The notes under the pieces: model-generated | Database searches by the model: none | What the model saw: only the letters and a program-made list of their open reading frames with translations | What the model was told of the DNA's origin: nothing | In this document: positions 32,841-40,627 of the stretch, in pieces | Numbering within the stretch: position 1 is the stretch's first letter | Layout: every line of letters begins with the position of its first letter | DNA from: Bacteroidales bacterium M8 | GTDB lineage: Bacteria > Bacteroidota > Bacteroidia > Bacteroidales > Muribaculaceae | Assembly (NCBI GenBank): GCA_001689495.1 | Contig: LUJS01000025.1 | Location: 14,553-78,552 of the forward strand | DNA length: 64,000 bases | Direction of reading: 5' to 3' | Position numbers and translations under genes: made by a program

Positions 32841-32888
32841 GCCCTATTTGTCCTATAAGACTTATAGATCCTATAGGGCCAATATGGC
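32841..32888. repeat. period-9 tandem repeat
   Basis: Units GCCCTATTT, GTCCTATAA, GACTTATAG, ATCCTATAG, GGCCAATAT, then GGCC, in 9-base register from 32841. It overlaps the last codons and the stop of the WbqC-like gene. Confidence 0.75.
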
Positions 32889-33488
32889 CTGTTCGTTAAG
32901 ATATAGCTGCCCTTCGGGCCCGAGGTTGAATATCAGGTCGAGCACGCTGAGGCCGCCGATATATCCGAGCTGCTGCCGGCGCACCTGACGGTAGGGGGCG
33001 AGTGCCTCGGACGCCGGAATCACGGCCTCCCGGCCACCCGATACGGGGGCGCCGAGGCCGAGTATGTCGCGTATCCGGGCGTCCCACGCCAGCGCCAGCT
33101 CCTCGAGGCGGGGATAACGGTCGGTGACACCGACCGTGAGCATGGGCAGGAATCTGTCGATATAGAATTCAAAGTATGGCGTGCGTCCGTATGCGCTCTC
33201 GAGCGCCACGCGGTGCACGTCCCACCACGCGCCGTGGCCCGAGATGCGGATGTCGCTCCACAGGCAGCGGTGCGTGTCGGGCTTGGCTATCGGCACGGTC
33301 AGGTCGAGACGTCCGCGCGTGTCGGCTATGACAAAGCGGTGCGTGGCCTTGTCGCGCTTGTCGAAACGCACGTCCCACCGCTGGGCCGAGCCACCGCAGC
33401 TCCACGCCGCGACATAGTCGGCCACGGGCGCGCACAGGCGCGGCGGCAGGGCGACGACCCTGTCAGGATACAGTACGGGACGGGGCAT
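32871..33488 (-). CDS. WbqC-family protein
   Basis: 205 residues from ATG 33488, which overlaps the lepB stop by 4 bases (ATGA). It matches the WbqC-like family (Pfam WbqC): MPRPVLYPDRVV at the N-terminus (the family usually starts with a short strand near P-x-Y-F-P), then IADTRGRLDLTVPIAKPDTH, the WWDVHRVALESAYGRTPYFEFYIDRF block, which is the family hallmark (W-x-x-x-H-x-x-x-L-x-x-x-Y-x-x-x-P-Y-F), and GLSVLDLIFNLGPEG. Members occur in O-antigen and surface glycan loci, and the biochemical role is not settled. Here it is last in the sigma-porin-dapB-lepB operon. The last residues are encoded by the repeat. Confidence 0.8.
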   Translation of the reverse strand: MPRPVLYPDRVVALPPRLCAPVADYVAAWSCGGSAQRWDVRFDKRDKATHRFVIADTRGRLDLTVPIAKPDTHRCLWSDIRISGHGAWWDVHRVALESAYGRTPYFEFYIDRFLPMLTVGVTDRYPRLEELALAWDARIRDILGLGAPVSGGREAVIPASEALAPYRQVRRQQLGYIGGLSVLDLIFNLGPEGQLYLNEQAILAL

Positions 33489-34942
33489 CACTCGGCATAT
33501 TTCGGGGCATCCGGATTGGCGTCGCGCAGTATGCGGTTCCAGCGTATGCCTCCGTTGAAGATGGATTTGTCCTTGTCGAACGATATGAGCACGCGCTCGG
33601 GACGGCCCACTATGTGGTCTTCGGGCACGAAGCCCCAATAGCGCGAGTCGAGCGAGTTGTCGCGGTTGTCGCCCATCATGAAATAGTAGTCCATCCTGAA
33701 TGTATAATAGTCCTCGGGCTTGCCGCCTATATACATCCGGCCATCGCGCCACTCGGCGTCATGGTTGCCCTCATAGTCGCGTATCACGCGGCCATATATC
33801 TGCCATGCGCGGGGACTCATCTTCAGTGTGGTGCCCTTCTTTGGAATCCACAGCTCGCCATAGTCGGCGCGGGTCCACCCGTCGGCCACCCCTGCGGGAT
33901 AGAGCATCTCGCCGGGCTGGGCGGGCATCTGCATCACCTGCGACACCGACTTGTCCTCGGACAGGGCCTTGACCATGGCCGGGGTGAGGGGCGAGGCATA
34001 GACCGTGGGCACGGTGCCGTCCTCGTTGACGGTGAATCCGAGCGCACGCAGCGCGGGCACGTCCTCGGCGGTCACGGGCACCGAGTGGCGGTCGTCGACC
34101 GATATGCCGAGCTCGTCCCAGCGGTCGTCGGTCATGCTGCCCTGCTTGAGCTGGAAGTAGTGGTTGAACTGCACGTTCTCGGGCTGCTCGATGGCCTTGC
34201 CGTCGATATATATGACGCCGTCACGGATGGCAATGCGCTCGCCGGGCAGGCCGACGGCACGCTTGACATAGTTCTCGCGGCGGTCTACGGGACGCCACAT
34301 TATCTCGCCGAATGTCTGAGGATTGGCCTCGATGGCCTCGCGTCCATACATGCGCACCAGCGAGTAGTAGTCGGGATTCTGCACCTTGGCGCACACGGTG
34401 TCGCCGGCGGGAAAGTTGAAGACCACGATGTCGCCCCTCTTGATCTTGCCCAGACCCTTCAGGCGGTGATAGGGCCACTGGGGTTTCTCGAGATAGCTCT
34501 TGGTGTTGATGACGGGGAAGGTGTTCTGCACCAACGGGAAGTGTACGGGCGTGTTGGGCACGCGCGGACCGTAGGCCATCTTGTTGACCCACAGATAGTC
34601 GCCCACGAGCAGCGATTTCTCGAGCGACGACGATGGTATCTGATAGTTCTGACCCACGAAGGTAAAGACGAAGTAGACCAGCACAAGGGCATAGACAATG
34701 GCGTCGACCCAGCTCATGACGGTCCTGACGGCGGGATTCTTCGACTTCTTCCACCAAGTGAAGGGGATGTAGCCCAGAATATATATGTCGAGCAGCAGCA
34801 GCCACCACAGGGCCACCCACCAGTTGCCGAGCCAAGCCACCCACAGGAAGAATATCAGCGACACTATGCCGAAACGCACCCAGCGGGTGGGACGGGTGGC
34901 GGCGATGCGCTCCTTGAACGAGGGTTTCCTAACGTCTGTCAT
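33488..34942 (-). CDS. lepB: signal peptidase I (long Bacteroidetes form)
   Basis: 484 residues, longer than the E. coli enzyme (324) because of a large insertion, as is normal in Bacteroidetes. N-terminal hydrophobic helices (residues about 22-60 and 75-98) anchor it in the inner membrane. The S26 catalytic Ser106 lies in QIPSSSLEKSLLVGDYLWVNK and the general base Lys227 in ENYVKRAVGLPGERIAI. The final box is FMMGDNRDNSLDSRYWGFVP (GDNRxxSxDSRxWG). The insertion sits between the Lys box and the final box (about 250-420) and may shape the substrate cleft. It cleaves signal peptides at the outer face of the inner membrane. It overlaps dapB and wbqC by 4 bases each. Confidence 0.95.
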   Translation of the reverse strand: MTDVRKPSFKERIAATRPTRWVRFGIVSLIFFLWVAWLGNWWVALWWLLLLDIYILGYIPFTWWKKSKNPAVRTVMSWVDAIVYALVLVYFVFTFVGQNYQIPSSSLEKSLLVGDYLWVNKMAYGPRVPNTPVHFPLVQNTFPVINTKSYLEKPQWPYHRLKGLGKIKRGDIVVFNFPAGDTVCAKVQNPDYYSLVRMYGREAIEANPQTFGEIMWRPVDRRENYVKRAVGLPGERIAIRDGVIYIDGKAIEQPENVQFNHYFQLKQGSMTDDRWDELGISVDDRHSVPVTAEDVPALRALGFTVNEDGTVPTVYASPLTPAMVKALSEDKSVSQVMQMPAQPGEMLYPAGVADGWTRADYGELWIPKKGTTLKMSPRAWQIYGRVIRDYEGNHDAEWRDGRMYIGGKPEDYYTFRMDYYFMMGDNRDNSLDSRYWGFVPEDHIVGRPERVLISFDKDKSIFNGGIRWNRILRDANPDAPKYAE

Positions 34943-35730
34943 CCGGCTATACCTTTAAGCATGTCCGACATCATGTCGTCGATGGTGAATACGCCCTTGC
35001 GGCCTGCAATCCACTCGGCGGCCATCACGGCACCGAGGGCAAAGCCGTCGCGGCTCTTGGCCTCGTGGGTCAGGGTGATGGTGTCGACATCCGAGTCCCA
35101 CGCCACGGTGTGTATGCCGGGCACCTCGCCGCGGCGTATCGCCAGCACGGGCAGCTCGCTGTCCGATGCGAGCGCGGCATTCTCGGGGGTCACCACCTTG
35201 GTGCCGGCGTCGTCGACCCTCACCTCGCCCACGCTGCGATAGGCGGTGAGCAGCGGGTCGGCATCGACTATGTCCTTGGCCATGGTCAGCGCGGTGCCCG
35301 AGGGGTAGTCGAGCTTGTGTATGTGGTGCGTCTCGGTCAGCTCGGGCCTGTACTGGGGCAGATGGCCCATGATTGACGCCAGCTGACGCGACACGAGGCG
35401 GGTCACGTACACGCCGATAGAGAAGTTGGTCGAGGCCAGCAGGGCGCTGCCCGACTCGGCCACGGCCTTCTCGACCTCGGGCATGCGGTCATACCATCCG
35501 GTCGAGCCGCATATCACGGGCACGCCGCGGCGCACGGCACGCTCGACATTGCCGGCGGCGGTGGCGGGCGTCGTGAACTCTATGGCCGCGTCGGCCCCGC
35601 CGAATGCCTCGGAGTCGATGTCGGCGGCATTGTCGGCATCTATGACGGCCACAATCTCGTGGCCCCTCTCGCGGGCTATGCGCTCGACGGCGTGTCCCAT
35701 CTTGCCATAGCCTATCAGTGCTATCTTCAT
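34939..35730 (-). CDS. dapB: 4-hydroxy-tetrahydrodipicolinate reductase
   Basis: 263 residues from the ATG at 35730; the longer frame to 35889 is spurious. It reduces hydroxy-tetrahydrodipicolinate with NAD(P)H in the lysine and meso-diaminopimelate pathway, so it feeds peptidoglycan. Motifs: ALIGYGKMGHAVERIARERGHEIVAVIDAD (Rossmann loop), AIEFTTPATAAGNVERAVRRGVPVICGSTGW, STNFSIGVYVTRL and ELTETHHIHKLDYPSGTALTMAKDI (the E-x-H-H-x-x-K-x-D-x-P-S-G-T-A substrate motif). The stop overlaps lepB by 4 bases (ATGA), and the porin gene lies 35 bases upstream, so the operon is porin-dapB-lepB-wbqC. Confidence 0.96.
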   Translation of the reverse strand: MKIALIGYGKMGHAVERIARERGHEIVAVIDADNAADIDSEAFGGADAAIEFTTPATAAGNVERAVRRGVPVICGSTGWYDRMPEVEKAVAESGSALLASTNFSIGVYVTRLVSRQLASIMGHLPQYRPELTETHHIHKLDYPSGTALTMAKDIVDADPLLTAYRSVGEVRVDDAGTKVVTPENAALASDSELPVLAIRRGEVPGIHTVAWDSDVDTITLTHEAKSRDGFALGAVMAAEWIAGRKGVFTIDDMMSDMLKGIAG

Positions 35731-35765
35731 AATCGTTGTCTTTGTCGTGGTTGATATGTCGTTTA

Positions 35766-36815
35766 TCAGAATCTTATCACCAGCTCGGCGCAGACCTTGT
35801 CGGCATTGTCGAGCGACGGGGCCTTGACGCCGTGATGATAGAAATATTTCTCGTAGTCTACGCGCAGGTCGCAGTGCAGGGTGCGCCAAGCATAGGTCAG
35901 GGTGCCCCCGACGGTGATGCGGTTGCGGGCGGGGTCGTTGGTCACCAGCAGTCCGTCCTTGTCGCGGCGGCCGTCGCTGTGTGCGGTCATGCCGTCATAG
36001 CGGGCCTGAACGGAGGCGCGGTTGAATATGCCCGCCTTGAGTGGAAACCCGTAATCGGCAAAAAAGTTCCATGCGTGTGCCGCGCGATGGCGGTTGTTGA
36101 CATAGTGCTTGTTCATGTACTCGGCCTCGAGGGTGAGGTTGTTCCAGCTCCACCCGGCGCTGGCGCCGAGCAGGTTGATGCGCACAGAGTCGGGCACGAG
36201 CGTCTGGGCACCCGCGGCCAGCGTCACCCCTGCACCGGGGCACACCACCACCTTGCCCGAATATGCCAGCGTCTTGGTCCAGCGTATCTGGTCGGTGATC
36301 GACGTGGGGTTGAACGCTCCGGCCTCGGCGGTGAGCATGCGCCACGACCACGATGCCTTGGCTCCGACGCCGCGCACGTTGCACATCTGCTTGCCTATGA
36401 ACGAGCGGTTGGCGAACAGATAATTGCCCGGGCCCTTGAAGCAGTCGGTGCCGAAGGGCAGGCGGAACTGTCCGGCCTGCAGCCTGATGCCCGGAGCCAC
36501 CTCGAGGCGCCCCCAAGCGTCGAGAATCTTCATGGTGCCGCGGTCGCACAGGTCGGCCTGCACGAACCAGTCGATGGCGGTCGAGAGCTTGCCGTCGATG
36601 GTGAGGCGGGCGTTGCGCATCTGAAAGCGCTGCTCGCCACCCTCGGTGGCCATCTCATAGCGGGCACGCAGGGCGCCGTGAAAGTTGGGCATGCGGTTGA
36701 CGGTCTCGGCCTCGGTTGCGCCGAGACCCAGCGACGTGATAAAAATCATCAGCCCCGTGAGGATTACCACCGGGGCGGATCTGAAGAGAGGAAGACGGCT
36801 TGTGGACGGCTTCAT
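35766..36815 (-). CDS. phosphate-selective porin OprP/OprO-like protein
   Basis: 349 residues with a long signal region (residues 1-35, ending GATEA). Beta-barrel pattern of the porin O/P family: HGALRARYEMATEGGEQRFQMRNARLTIDGKLS (the R-x-R-Y...F-x-x-R-x-A-R-L opening), DWFVQADLCDRGTMKILDAWGRLEVAPGIRLQAGQFRLPFG (the LxDAYxxL...xxxGqFxxPFg block), then TAEAGAFNP, YSGKVVVCPGAGVTL and a terminal aromatic strand VCAELVIRF. Such porins conduct anions or phosphate in the outer membrane, but specificity cannot be read here. It lies between an ECF sigma factor and dapB in one direction. Confidence 0.8.
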   Translation of the reverse strand: MKPSTSRLPLFRSAPVVILTGLMIFITSLGLGATEAETVNRMPNFHGALRARYEMATEGGEQRFQMRNARLTIDGKLSTAIDWFVQADLCDRGTMKILDAWGRLEVAPGIRLQAGQFRLPFGTDCFKGPGNYLFANRSFIGKQMCNVRGVGAKASWSWRMLTAEAGAFNPTSITDQIRWTKTLAYSGKVVVCPGAGVTLAAGAQTLVPDSVRINLLGASAGWSWNNLTLEAEYMNKHYVNNRHRAAHAWNFFADYGFPLKAGIFNRASVQARYDGMTAHSDGRRDKDGLLVTNDPARNRITVGGTLTYAWRTLHCDLRVDYEKYFYHHGVKAPSLDNADKVCAELVIRF

Positions 36816-36838
36816 GATATTTTCATTTCATATTGGTT

Positions 36839-37429
36839 TCAGACGGCCAGAACGATGTTTTTCTCGCTGGCAATCCTCCGCATGTTCAGGATTGCATATC
36901 TCATGCGTCCCAGAGCGGTGTTGATGCTGACTCCGGTGGCTTCGGCTATCTCCTTGAACGACATGTTGCGATAGACCCTCATCACCAGCACCTCGCGCTG
37001 GGGGTCGGGGAGCGACATCACTATGCGGCGCAGGTCCTCGTCTATCTGCTCGCCCACCATCTCGTCCTCGACGTTGCCGTCGCACAGGTCGCGGCGGTTG
37101 AGCAGGTCGCAGCTGTCGTCGTCGGTCGAGACGGTGTTCTCCAGACGCTCCTGACGGAAATAGTCGATGATAAGGTTGTGGGCTATGCGGGTGAGCCATC
37201 CCGAGAACTTGCCGTGCTCGGCATAGCGGCCCTGCTTGATGGTCATGATGGCCTTGACGAATGTCTCTTGGAATATGTCGTCAGCCACGTCGTGATTCTT
37301 CACGATGTGGAATATATAGGTGTAGACCTTCTGCTTGTGTCTTTCGAGCAGTACGTCAAACGCCTCATTGTTGTCGTTGGCATAAGCGGCGACCAGTTCG
37401 GAGTCGGTCAGCTTAGTCAGTTGTTCCAT
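36839..37429 (-). CDS. ECF-type RNA polymerase sigma factor
   Basis: 196 residues from ATG 37429; the TTG start at 37468 is disfavoured because MEQLTKLTDSELV is the usual family beginning. Region 2 is at residues about 8-80 (TDSELVAAYANDNNEAFDVLLERHKQKVY, then VADDIFQETFVKAIMTI and FSGWLTRIAHNLIIDYFRQER). The linker with DDDSCDLLNRRDLCDGNVEDEM is also seen in other Bacteroidales. Region 4 is at about 125-185 (LPDPQREVLVMRVYRNMSFKEIAEATGVSINTALGRMRYAI). There is no adjacent anti-sigma gene, so it may be constitutive or differently controlled. It has a full consensus promoter and leads the porin-dapB-lepB-wbqC genes. Confidence 0.92.
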   Translation of the reverse strand: MEQLTKLTDSELVAAYANDNNEAFDVLLERHKQKVYTYIFHIVKNHDVADDIFQETFVKAIMTIKQGRYAEHGKFSGWLTRIAHNLIIDYFRQERLENTVSTDDDSCDLLNRRDLCDGNVEDEMVGEQIDEDLRRIVMSLPDPQREVLVMRVYRNMSFKEIAEATGVSINTALGRMRYAILNMRRIASEKNIVLAV

Positions 37430-37556
37430 TGTTTTCTCACTGTGTTTGTTTAGAGTAGCAATGTTCAATAGGCAATTTCGTTTTTGATTGTGTTAAATTA
37501 TTTGAAATAAGATTAATTCAAGAAAGTCGTGGACAATAATCCTGTGTTTAAGTATG

Positions 37557-37588
37557 CAAATTTACAAAAAATCCCCCGCCCCGGCAAA
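37557..37588 (-). promoter_or_regulatory. promoter of the sigma-porin-dapB-lepB-wbqC operon
   Basis: On the minus strand TTTG (37585-37588), 20 bases, TAAATTTG (37557-37564). It lies 128 bases before the sigma ATG. The rest of the 325-base gap 37430-37754 holds only the AATTGGG repeat block. Confidence 0.7.
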
Positions 37589-37624
37589 CAAATTGACATT
37601 ATTTAACCAGAGGGGGACAATATT

Positions 37625-37754
37625 AATTGGGAGTTGGGAATGGGGAATGGGGAATTAATTGGGAATGGGGAATTGGGAATTAATTGGAAATTATTAATAC
37701 GCTGCGTGGCATCCGCCATAATTCCCAATTCCCAACTCCCAATTCCCAATTATT
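37625..37754. repeat. period-7 repeats forming a long inverted repeat
   Basis: Left arm: AATTGGG, AGTTGGG, AATGGGG, AATGGGG, AATT, AATTGGG, AATGGGG, AATTGGG (37625-37677). Right arm: AATTCCC, AATTCCC, AACTCCC, AATTCCC, AATTATT (37720-37754). ATTGGGAGTTGGGAAT (37626-37641) is the exact complement of 37728-37743. The fold would close a stem around an 86-base spacer and could terminate hisIE transcription. It reaches the base before the hisIE stop codon. Confidence 0.8.
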
Positions 37755-38354
37755 CTACCTGTGTCTCAGTTCGAGTTCGGATTCGATTTCGTCGAGGGTG
37801 ACGCCCATCTGCTCGAGCAGGACGAGATAGTGATACATCAGGTCTGAGGCTTCGTAGATGAAGCGGCTGCGGTTGCCGTCGACGGCCTCGATGGCGCTCT
37901 CAACGGCCTCCTCGCCCACTTTCTGGGCTATTTTCTTGACACCCTTCACAAACAGGCGGGTGGTGTAGCTCCCCTCGGGCATCTCCTCGTGGCGGCGGCG
38001 TATCAGCGCCGAGAGGCGGCGCACGAATCCCTCGCTGCCGGGGGTGTCGAAACACGACTCGGTGCCGCGGTGGCAGGTCGGTCCGGCGGGGATGGCCTTG
38101 ACGAGCAGCGTGTCGCGGTCGCAGTCGGGCAGCATCTCCACGACGGTGAGAGTATTGCCCGAGGTCTCTCCCTTGGTCCACAGGCAGCGGCGGCCACGCG
38201 AGTAGAAGGTCACGAGCCCCGTCGCAAGGGTCTTGTCGAATGCCTCGCGGTTCATGTATCCCAGCATCAGCACGCGCAGGGTCACTGAATCCTGCACGAT
38301 GACAGGCAACAGCCCGTCGCCGGTCTTGGTCAGTTCAAAATCATCGAATGTCAT
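37755..38354 (-). CDS. hisIE: bifunctional phosphoribosyl-AMP cyclohydrolase / phosphoribosyl-ATP pyrophosphatase
   Basis: 199 residues fusing two steps of histidine synthesis. HisI domain, residues about 1-110: VIVQDSVTLRVLMLGYMNREAFDKTLATGLVTFYSRGRRCLWTKGETSGN (SRxxxxxWxKGExSGN) and DCDRDTLLVKAIPAGPTCHRGTESCF with the zinc-binding Cys/Asp residues. HisE domain, residues about 115-199: LIRRRHEEMPEGSYTTRLFVKGVKKIAQKVGEEAVESAIEA and LMYHYLVLLEQMGVTLDEIESEL (the QKxGEEAxE motif). It opens the purine ring and removes pyrophosphate. It is the last gene of the his operon, followed by the inverted repeat at 37625-37754. Confidence 0.96.
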   Translation of the reverse strand: MTFDDFELTKTGDGLLPVIVQDSVTLRVLMLGYMNREAFDKTLATGLVTFYSRGRRCLWTKGETSGNTLTVVEMLPDCDRDTLLVKAIPAGPTCHRGTESCFDTPGSEGFVRRLSALIRRRHEEMPEGSYTTRLFVKGVKKIAQKVGEEAVESAIEAVDGNRSRFIYEASDLMYHYLVLLEQMGVTLDEIESELELRHR

Positions 38355-38381
38355 CGTCTGAAATTATTTACTGTAAATACT

Positions 38382-39140
38382 CTATATCCTCACCTCTATG
38401 CCATAACCAAGCAGCTCTTTCTTGAGGTCGTATGGCGTGATGTCGCCATAGTGGAAAATGCTTGCCGCCAGAGCCGCATCGGCGCCGCCGACGGTCAGCA
38501 CCTCGGCAATGTCGGCCACGCTCCCGGCTCCGCCCGAGGCAATGACCGGCACCGTGACGCACCCCGCGAGGCGGCGATAGAGGTCGCAGGGATAGCCGCT
38601 GCGGGTGCCGTCGTGGTCCATCGAGGTGAAGAGAATCTCGCCCGCGCCGCGGTCAACGGCCTCGCGCGCCCAGTCGAACAGCTCGCGGTCGGTGCGGCGC
38701 GACCCGCCGTGGGTCGTCACCGTCCAGTGGCCCTCGCCGTCGCTGCGGGCGTCGATTGCCACGACGACAAACTGCGAGCCATAGCGCCGTGCAATCTCGG
38801 TGATGAGTTCGGGCCGCGCCACGGCAGCAGAGTTGACCGTTATCTTGTCTGCCCCGGCATCGAGCAGCATGGCGGCATCGTCGGCAGTCGAGATACCCCC
38901 GCCCACCGTGAACGGGATATTGACGCGCTCGGCCACCTGCTCGACCATCCGCACCAGCGTGCCGCGCCCCTCGCGCGAGGCGCTGATGTCGAGAAACACC
39001 AGCTCGTCGGCACCCTCGGCGGCATATCGCGCACCCAGTTCGACGGGATCGCCCACATCGGCAAGCCCCTCGAAATTGACACCCTTGACAGTCCTGCCGT
39101 CACGGACATCGAGACACGGTATAATCCTCTTTGCCAACAT
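38382..39140 (-). CDS. hisF: imidazole glycerol phosphate synthase, cyclase subunit
   Basis: 252 residues, a TIM barrel with two-fold internal symmetry. Motifs: KRIIPCLDVRDGRTVKGVNFE with the catalytic Asp, VFLDISASREGRGTLVRMV, IPFTVGGGISTADDAAMLLDAGADKITVNSAA, GAGEILFTSMDHDGTRSGYP (second catalytic Asp, D-x-D-G-T) and VPVIASGGAGSVADIAEVL. It combines ammonia from HisH with PRFAR to make imidazole glycerol phosphate and AICAR. The 124-base gap to hisA holds a period-8 repeat; hisIE follows 27 bases later. Confidence 0.97.
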   Translation of the reverse strand: MLAKRIIPCLDVRDGRTVKGVNFEGLADVGDPVELGARYAAEGADELVFLDISASREGRGTLVRMVEQVAERVNIPFTVGGGISTADDAAMLLDAGADKITVNSAAVARPELITEIARRYGSQFVVVAIDARSDGEGHWTVTTHGGSRRTDRELFDWAREAVDRGAGEILFTSMDHDGTRSGYPCDLYRRLAGCVTVPVIASGGAGSVADIAEVLTVGGADAALAASIFHYGDITPYDLKKELLGYGIEVRI

Positions 39141-39197
39141 ATTGTTTCTGTCTGTCCTTATTGTTGATTACAATTATTACTATTACAAATAAAAAAA

Positions 39198-39273
39198 ATA
39201 ACCCTATAACCCTATAACCCCAAATATAACCCCATAACCCTATAACCTCATAACCCTATAACCCTATAACCCA
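39198..39273. repeat. period-8 tandem repeat in the hisA-hisF gap
   Basis: Nine units of ATAACCCT or close variants (ATAACCCC, ATAACCTC, ATAACCCA), with one AAAT insertion at 39222-39225, running from 39198 to 39273. They supply the last two codons and stop codon of hisA. Confidence 0.85.
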
Positions 39274-39974
39274 ATCTCCTCCAGTCGTATCCGGCCTTCG
39301 TATATGGCCTTGCCGACAATGACGCTCAACACGCCCTGTGCGTCGAGACGCTCTATGTCGGCCATGGACGAGACACCGCCCGAGGCCGTGAACTCGACCT
39401 CGGGATAGGCGGAATAGAGCGAGTCATAGAGCCCGAAGGCCGGCCCCTCGAGCATTCCGTCGCAAGCTATCTCGGTGACGATGGCGCGGGTCAGCCCGAA
39501 CGGCACGAACCGCTCGACAAGAGCACCGACGGTAAGGTCAGAGTCCTCGAGCCATCCGCTCACGGCCACCTTGCCATCGCGCACGTCGGCGCCGAGCGCC
39601 ATGCGGTCGCCGTATCGGGTCAGCCACCCCTCCATCAGCTCGGGGTCGCGCACGGCGACACTGCCGATCACGCCCCATGTGGCGCCGGCGTTGAACAGGT
39701 CGCGCACATCCTCGTCGCGCTTCAGGCCGCCGCCCCACTCTATCCGCGCGTCATTGACCAAGGCCATGCGCTCGAGCAGGCGCAGCTCGAGGGGACGTCC
39801 CTCCTTGGCACCATTCAGGTCTACGGCATGGATGTGCGTCAGGCCGTGGTCGACAAAACGCTTCACCATGTCCACGGGGTCGGCCCCATAGGTCGTCTTA
39901 GACTCATAGTCGCCCCGCGTCAGGCGCACGCACTTGCCGTCGATAATGTCGATTGCGGGTATTATATTGATCAT
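39264..39974 (-). CDS. hisA: ProFAR isomerase (phosphoribosylformimino-AICAR-P isomerase)
   Basis: 236 residues, a TIM barrel paralogous to HisF. Motifs: NIIPAIDIIDGKCVRLTRGDY with catalytic Asp, THIHAVDLNGAKEGRP (the AVDLDGA motif), RIEWGGGLKRDEDVRDLFNAGATWGVIGSVA, LALGADVRDGKVAVSGW and AIVTEIACDGMLEGPAFGLY (the second catalytic Asp). It performs an Amadori rearrangement of ProFAR. The start overlaps the hisH stop by 4 bases (ATGA). The C-terminal Gly-Leu and the stop are encoded by the repeat units. Confidence 0.96.
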   Translation of the reverse strand: MINIIPAIDIIDGKCVRLTRGDYESKTTYGADPVDMVKRFVDHGLTHIHAVDLNGAKEGRPLELRLLERMALVNDARIEWGGGLKRDEDVRDLFNAGATWGVIGSVAVRDPELMEGWLTRYGDRMALGADVRDGKVAVSGWLEDSDLTVGALVERFVPFGLTRAIVTEIACDGMLEGPAFGLYDSLYSAYPEVEFTASGGVSSMADIERLDAQGVLSVIVGKAIYEGRIRLEEIGL

Positions 39975-40567
39975 AGTTCCAGAAAATTGCGCAATATCCG
40001 CTCGCCGGTGTCACCGCTCTTCTCGGGGTGAAACTGCGTGGCATAGAAGTTCTCGTACTTTAGGGCGGCGCTCAGCATCATGCCGTCGCTGCCCCAGCGT
40101 GTGGTGGCGATGGTGTCGGGACACAGGGGGGCATAGTAGGAGTGGACGAAATAGACCCTCTCGCCCCCGGCTATACCCTTGAACAGCTTGCTCTCGAGGT
40201 TGCCGATATTGTTCCAACCCATGTGGGGCACCTTGTCGGCCTCGGTGCGGGGCACGAAACGATGTATCCGGGCATCAAATATTCCCAGCCCGTCCACATC
40301 ACCCTCGTCGGTGTGGCGGCACATTATCTGCATGCCCACGCAGATGCCCAGCACGGGGCGGCGCAGGCGCACTATGGTCTCGGGGAGCCCCGTGGCGCGC
40401 AGACGCGCCAGAGCCTCGCCCCCATGCCCCACGCCGGGCAGCAGCACGCGGTCGGCGGCGATGATTTCGGCCGGGTCGGCGGTCAGCCGCCACTCGGCCC
40501 CGAGCCGCCCAAGGGCATTTGTCACAGACCGGATGTTGCCGGCGCCATAGTCGATTATTGCTATCAT
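39971..40567 (-). CDS. hisH: imidazole glycerol phosphate synthase, glutaminase subunit
   Basis: 198 residues from ATG 40567; the longer frame to 40606 reads into the repeat region. A class I glutamine amidotransferase: IAIIDYGAGNIRSVTNALGRLG, LLPGVGHGGEAL, RPVLGICVGMQIMCRHTDEG with nucleophile Cys76, and NFYATQFHPEKSG with the His and Glu of the triad. It releases ammonia that passes to HisF. It overlaps hisA by 4 bases and is 60 bases after the hisC-hisB gene. Confidence 0.96.
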   Translation of the reverse strand: MIAIIDYGAGNIRSVTNALGRLGAEWRLTADPAEIIAADRVLLPGVGHGGEALARLRATGLPETIVRLRRPVLGICVGMQIMCRHTDEGDVDGLGIFDARIHRFVPRTEADKVPHMGWNNIGNLESKLFKGIAGGERVYFVHSYYAPLCPDTIATTRWGSDGMMLSAALKYENFYATQFHPEKSGDTGERILRNFLEL

Positions 40568-40580
40568 AGTCAGTATTATA

Positions 40581-40616
40581 TGACTTATAGGTCCTATAAG
40601 ACCCATAGGCCCTATT
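40581..40616. repeat. period-9 tandem repeat between hisC-hisB and hisH
   Basis: Units TGACTTATA, GGTCCTATA, AGACCCATA, GGCCCTATT (40581-40616), then ATTATTATT. It has the same family character as the repeat at 32841-32888. Confidence 0.7.
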
Positions 40617-40627
40617 ATTATTATTTG

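Noticed and set aside
37625..37754. CRISPR array
   Set aside because: Units are 7 bases and contiguous with no constant-length spacers, and no cas genes are in the window.
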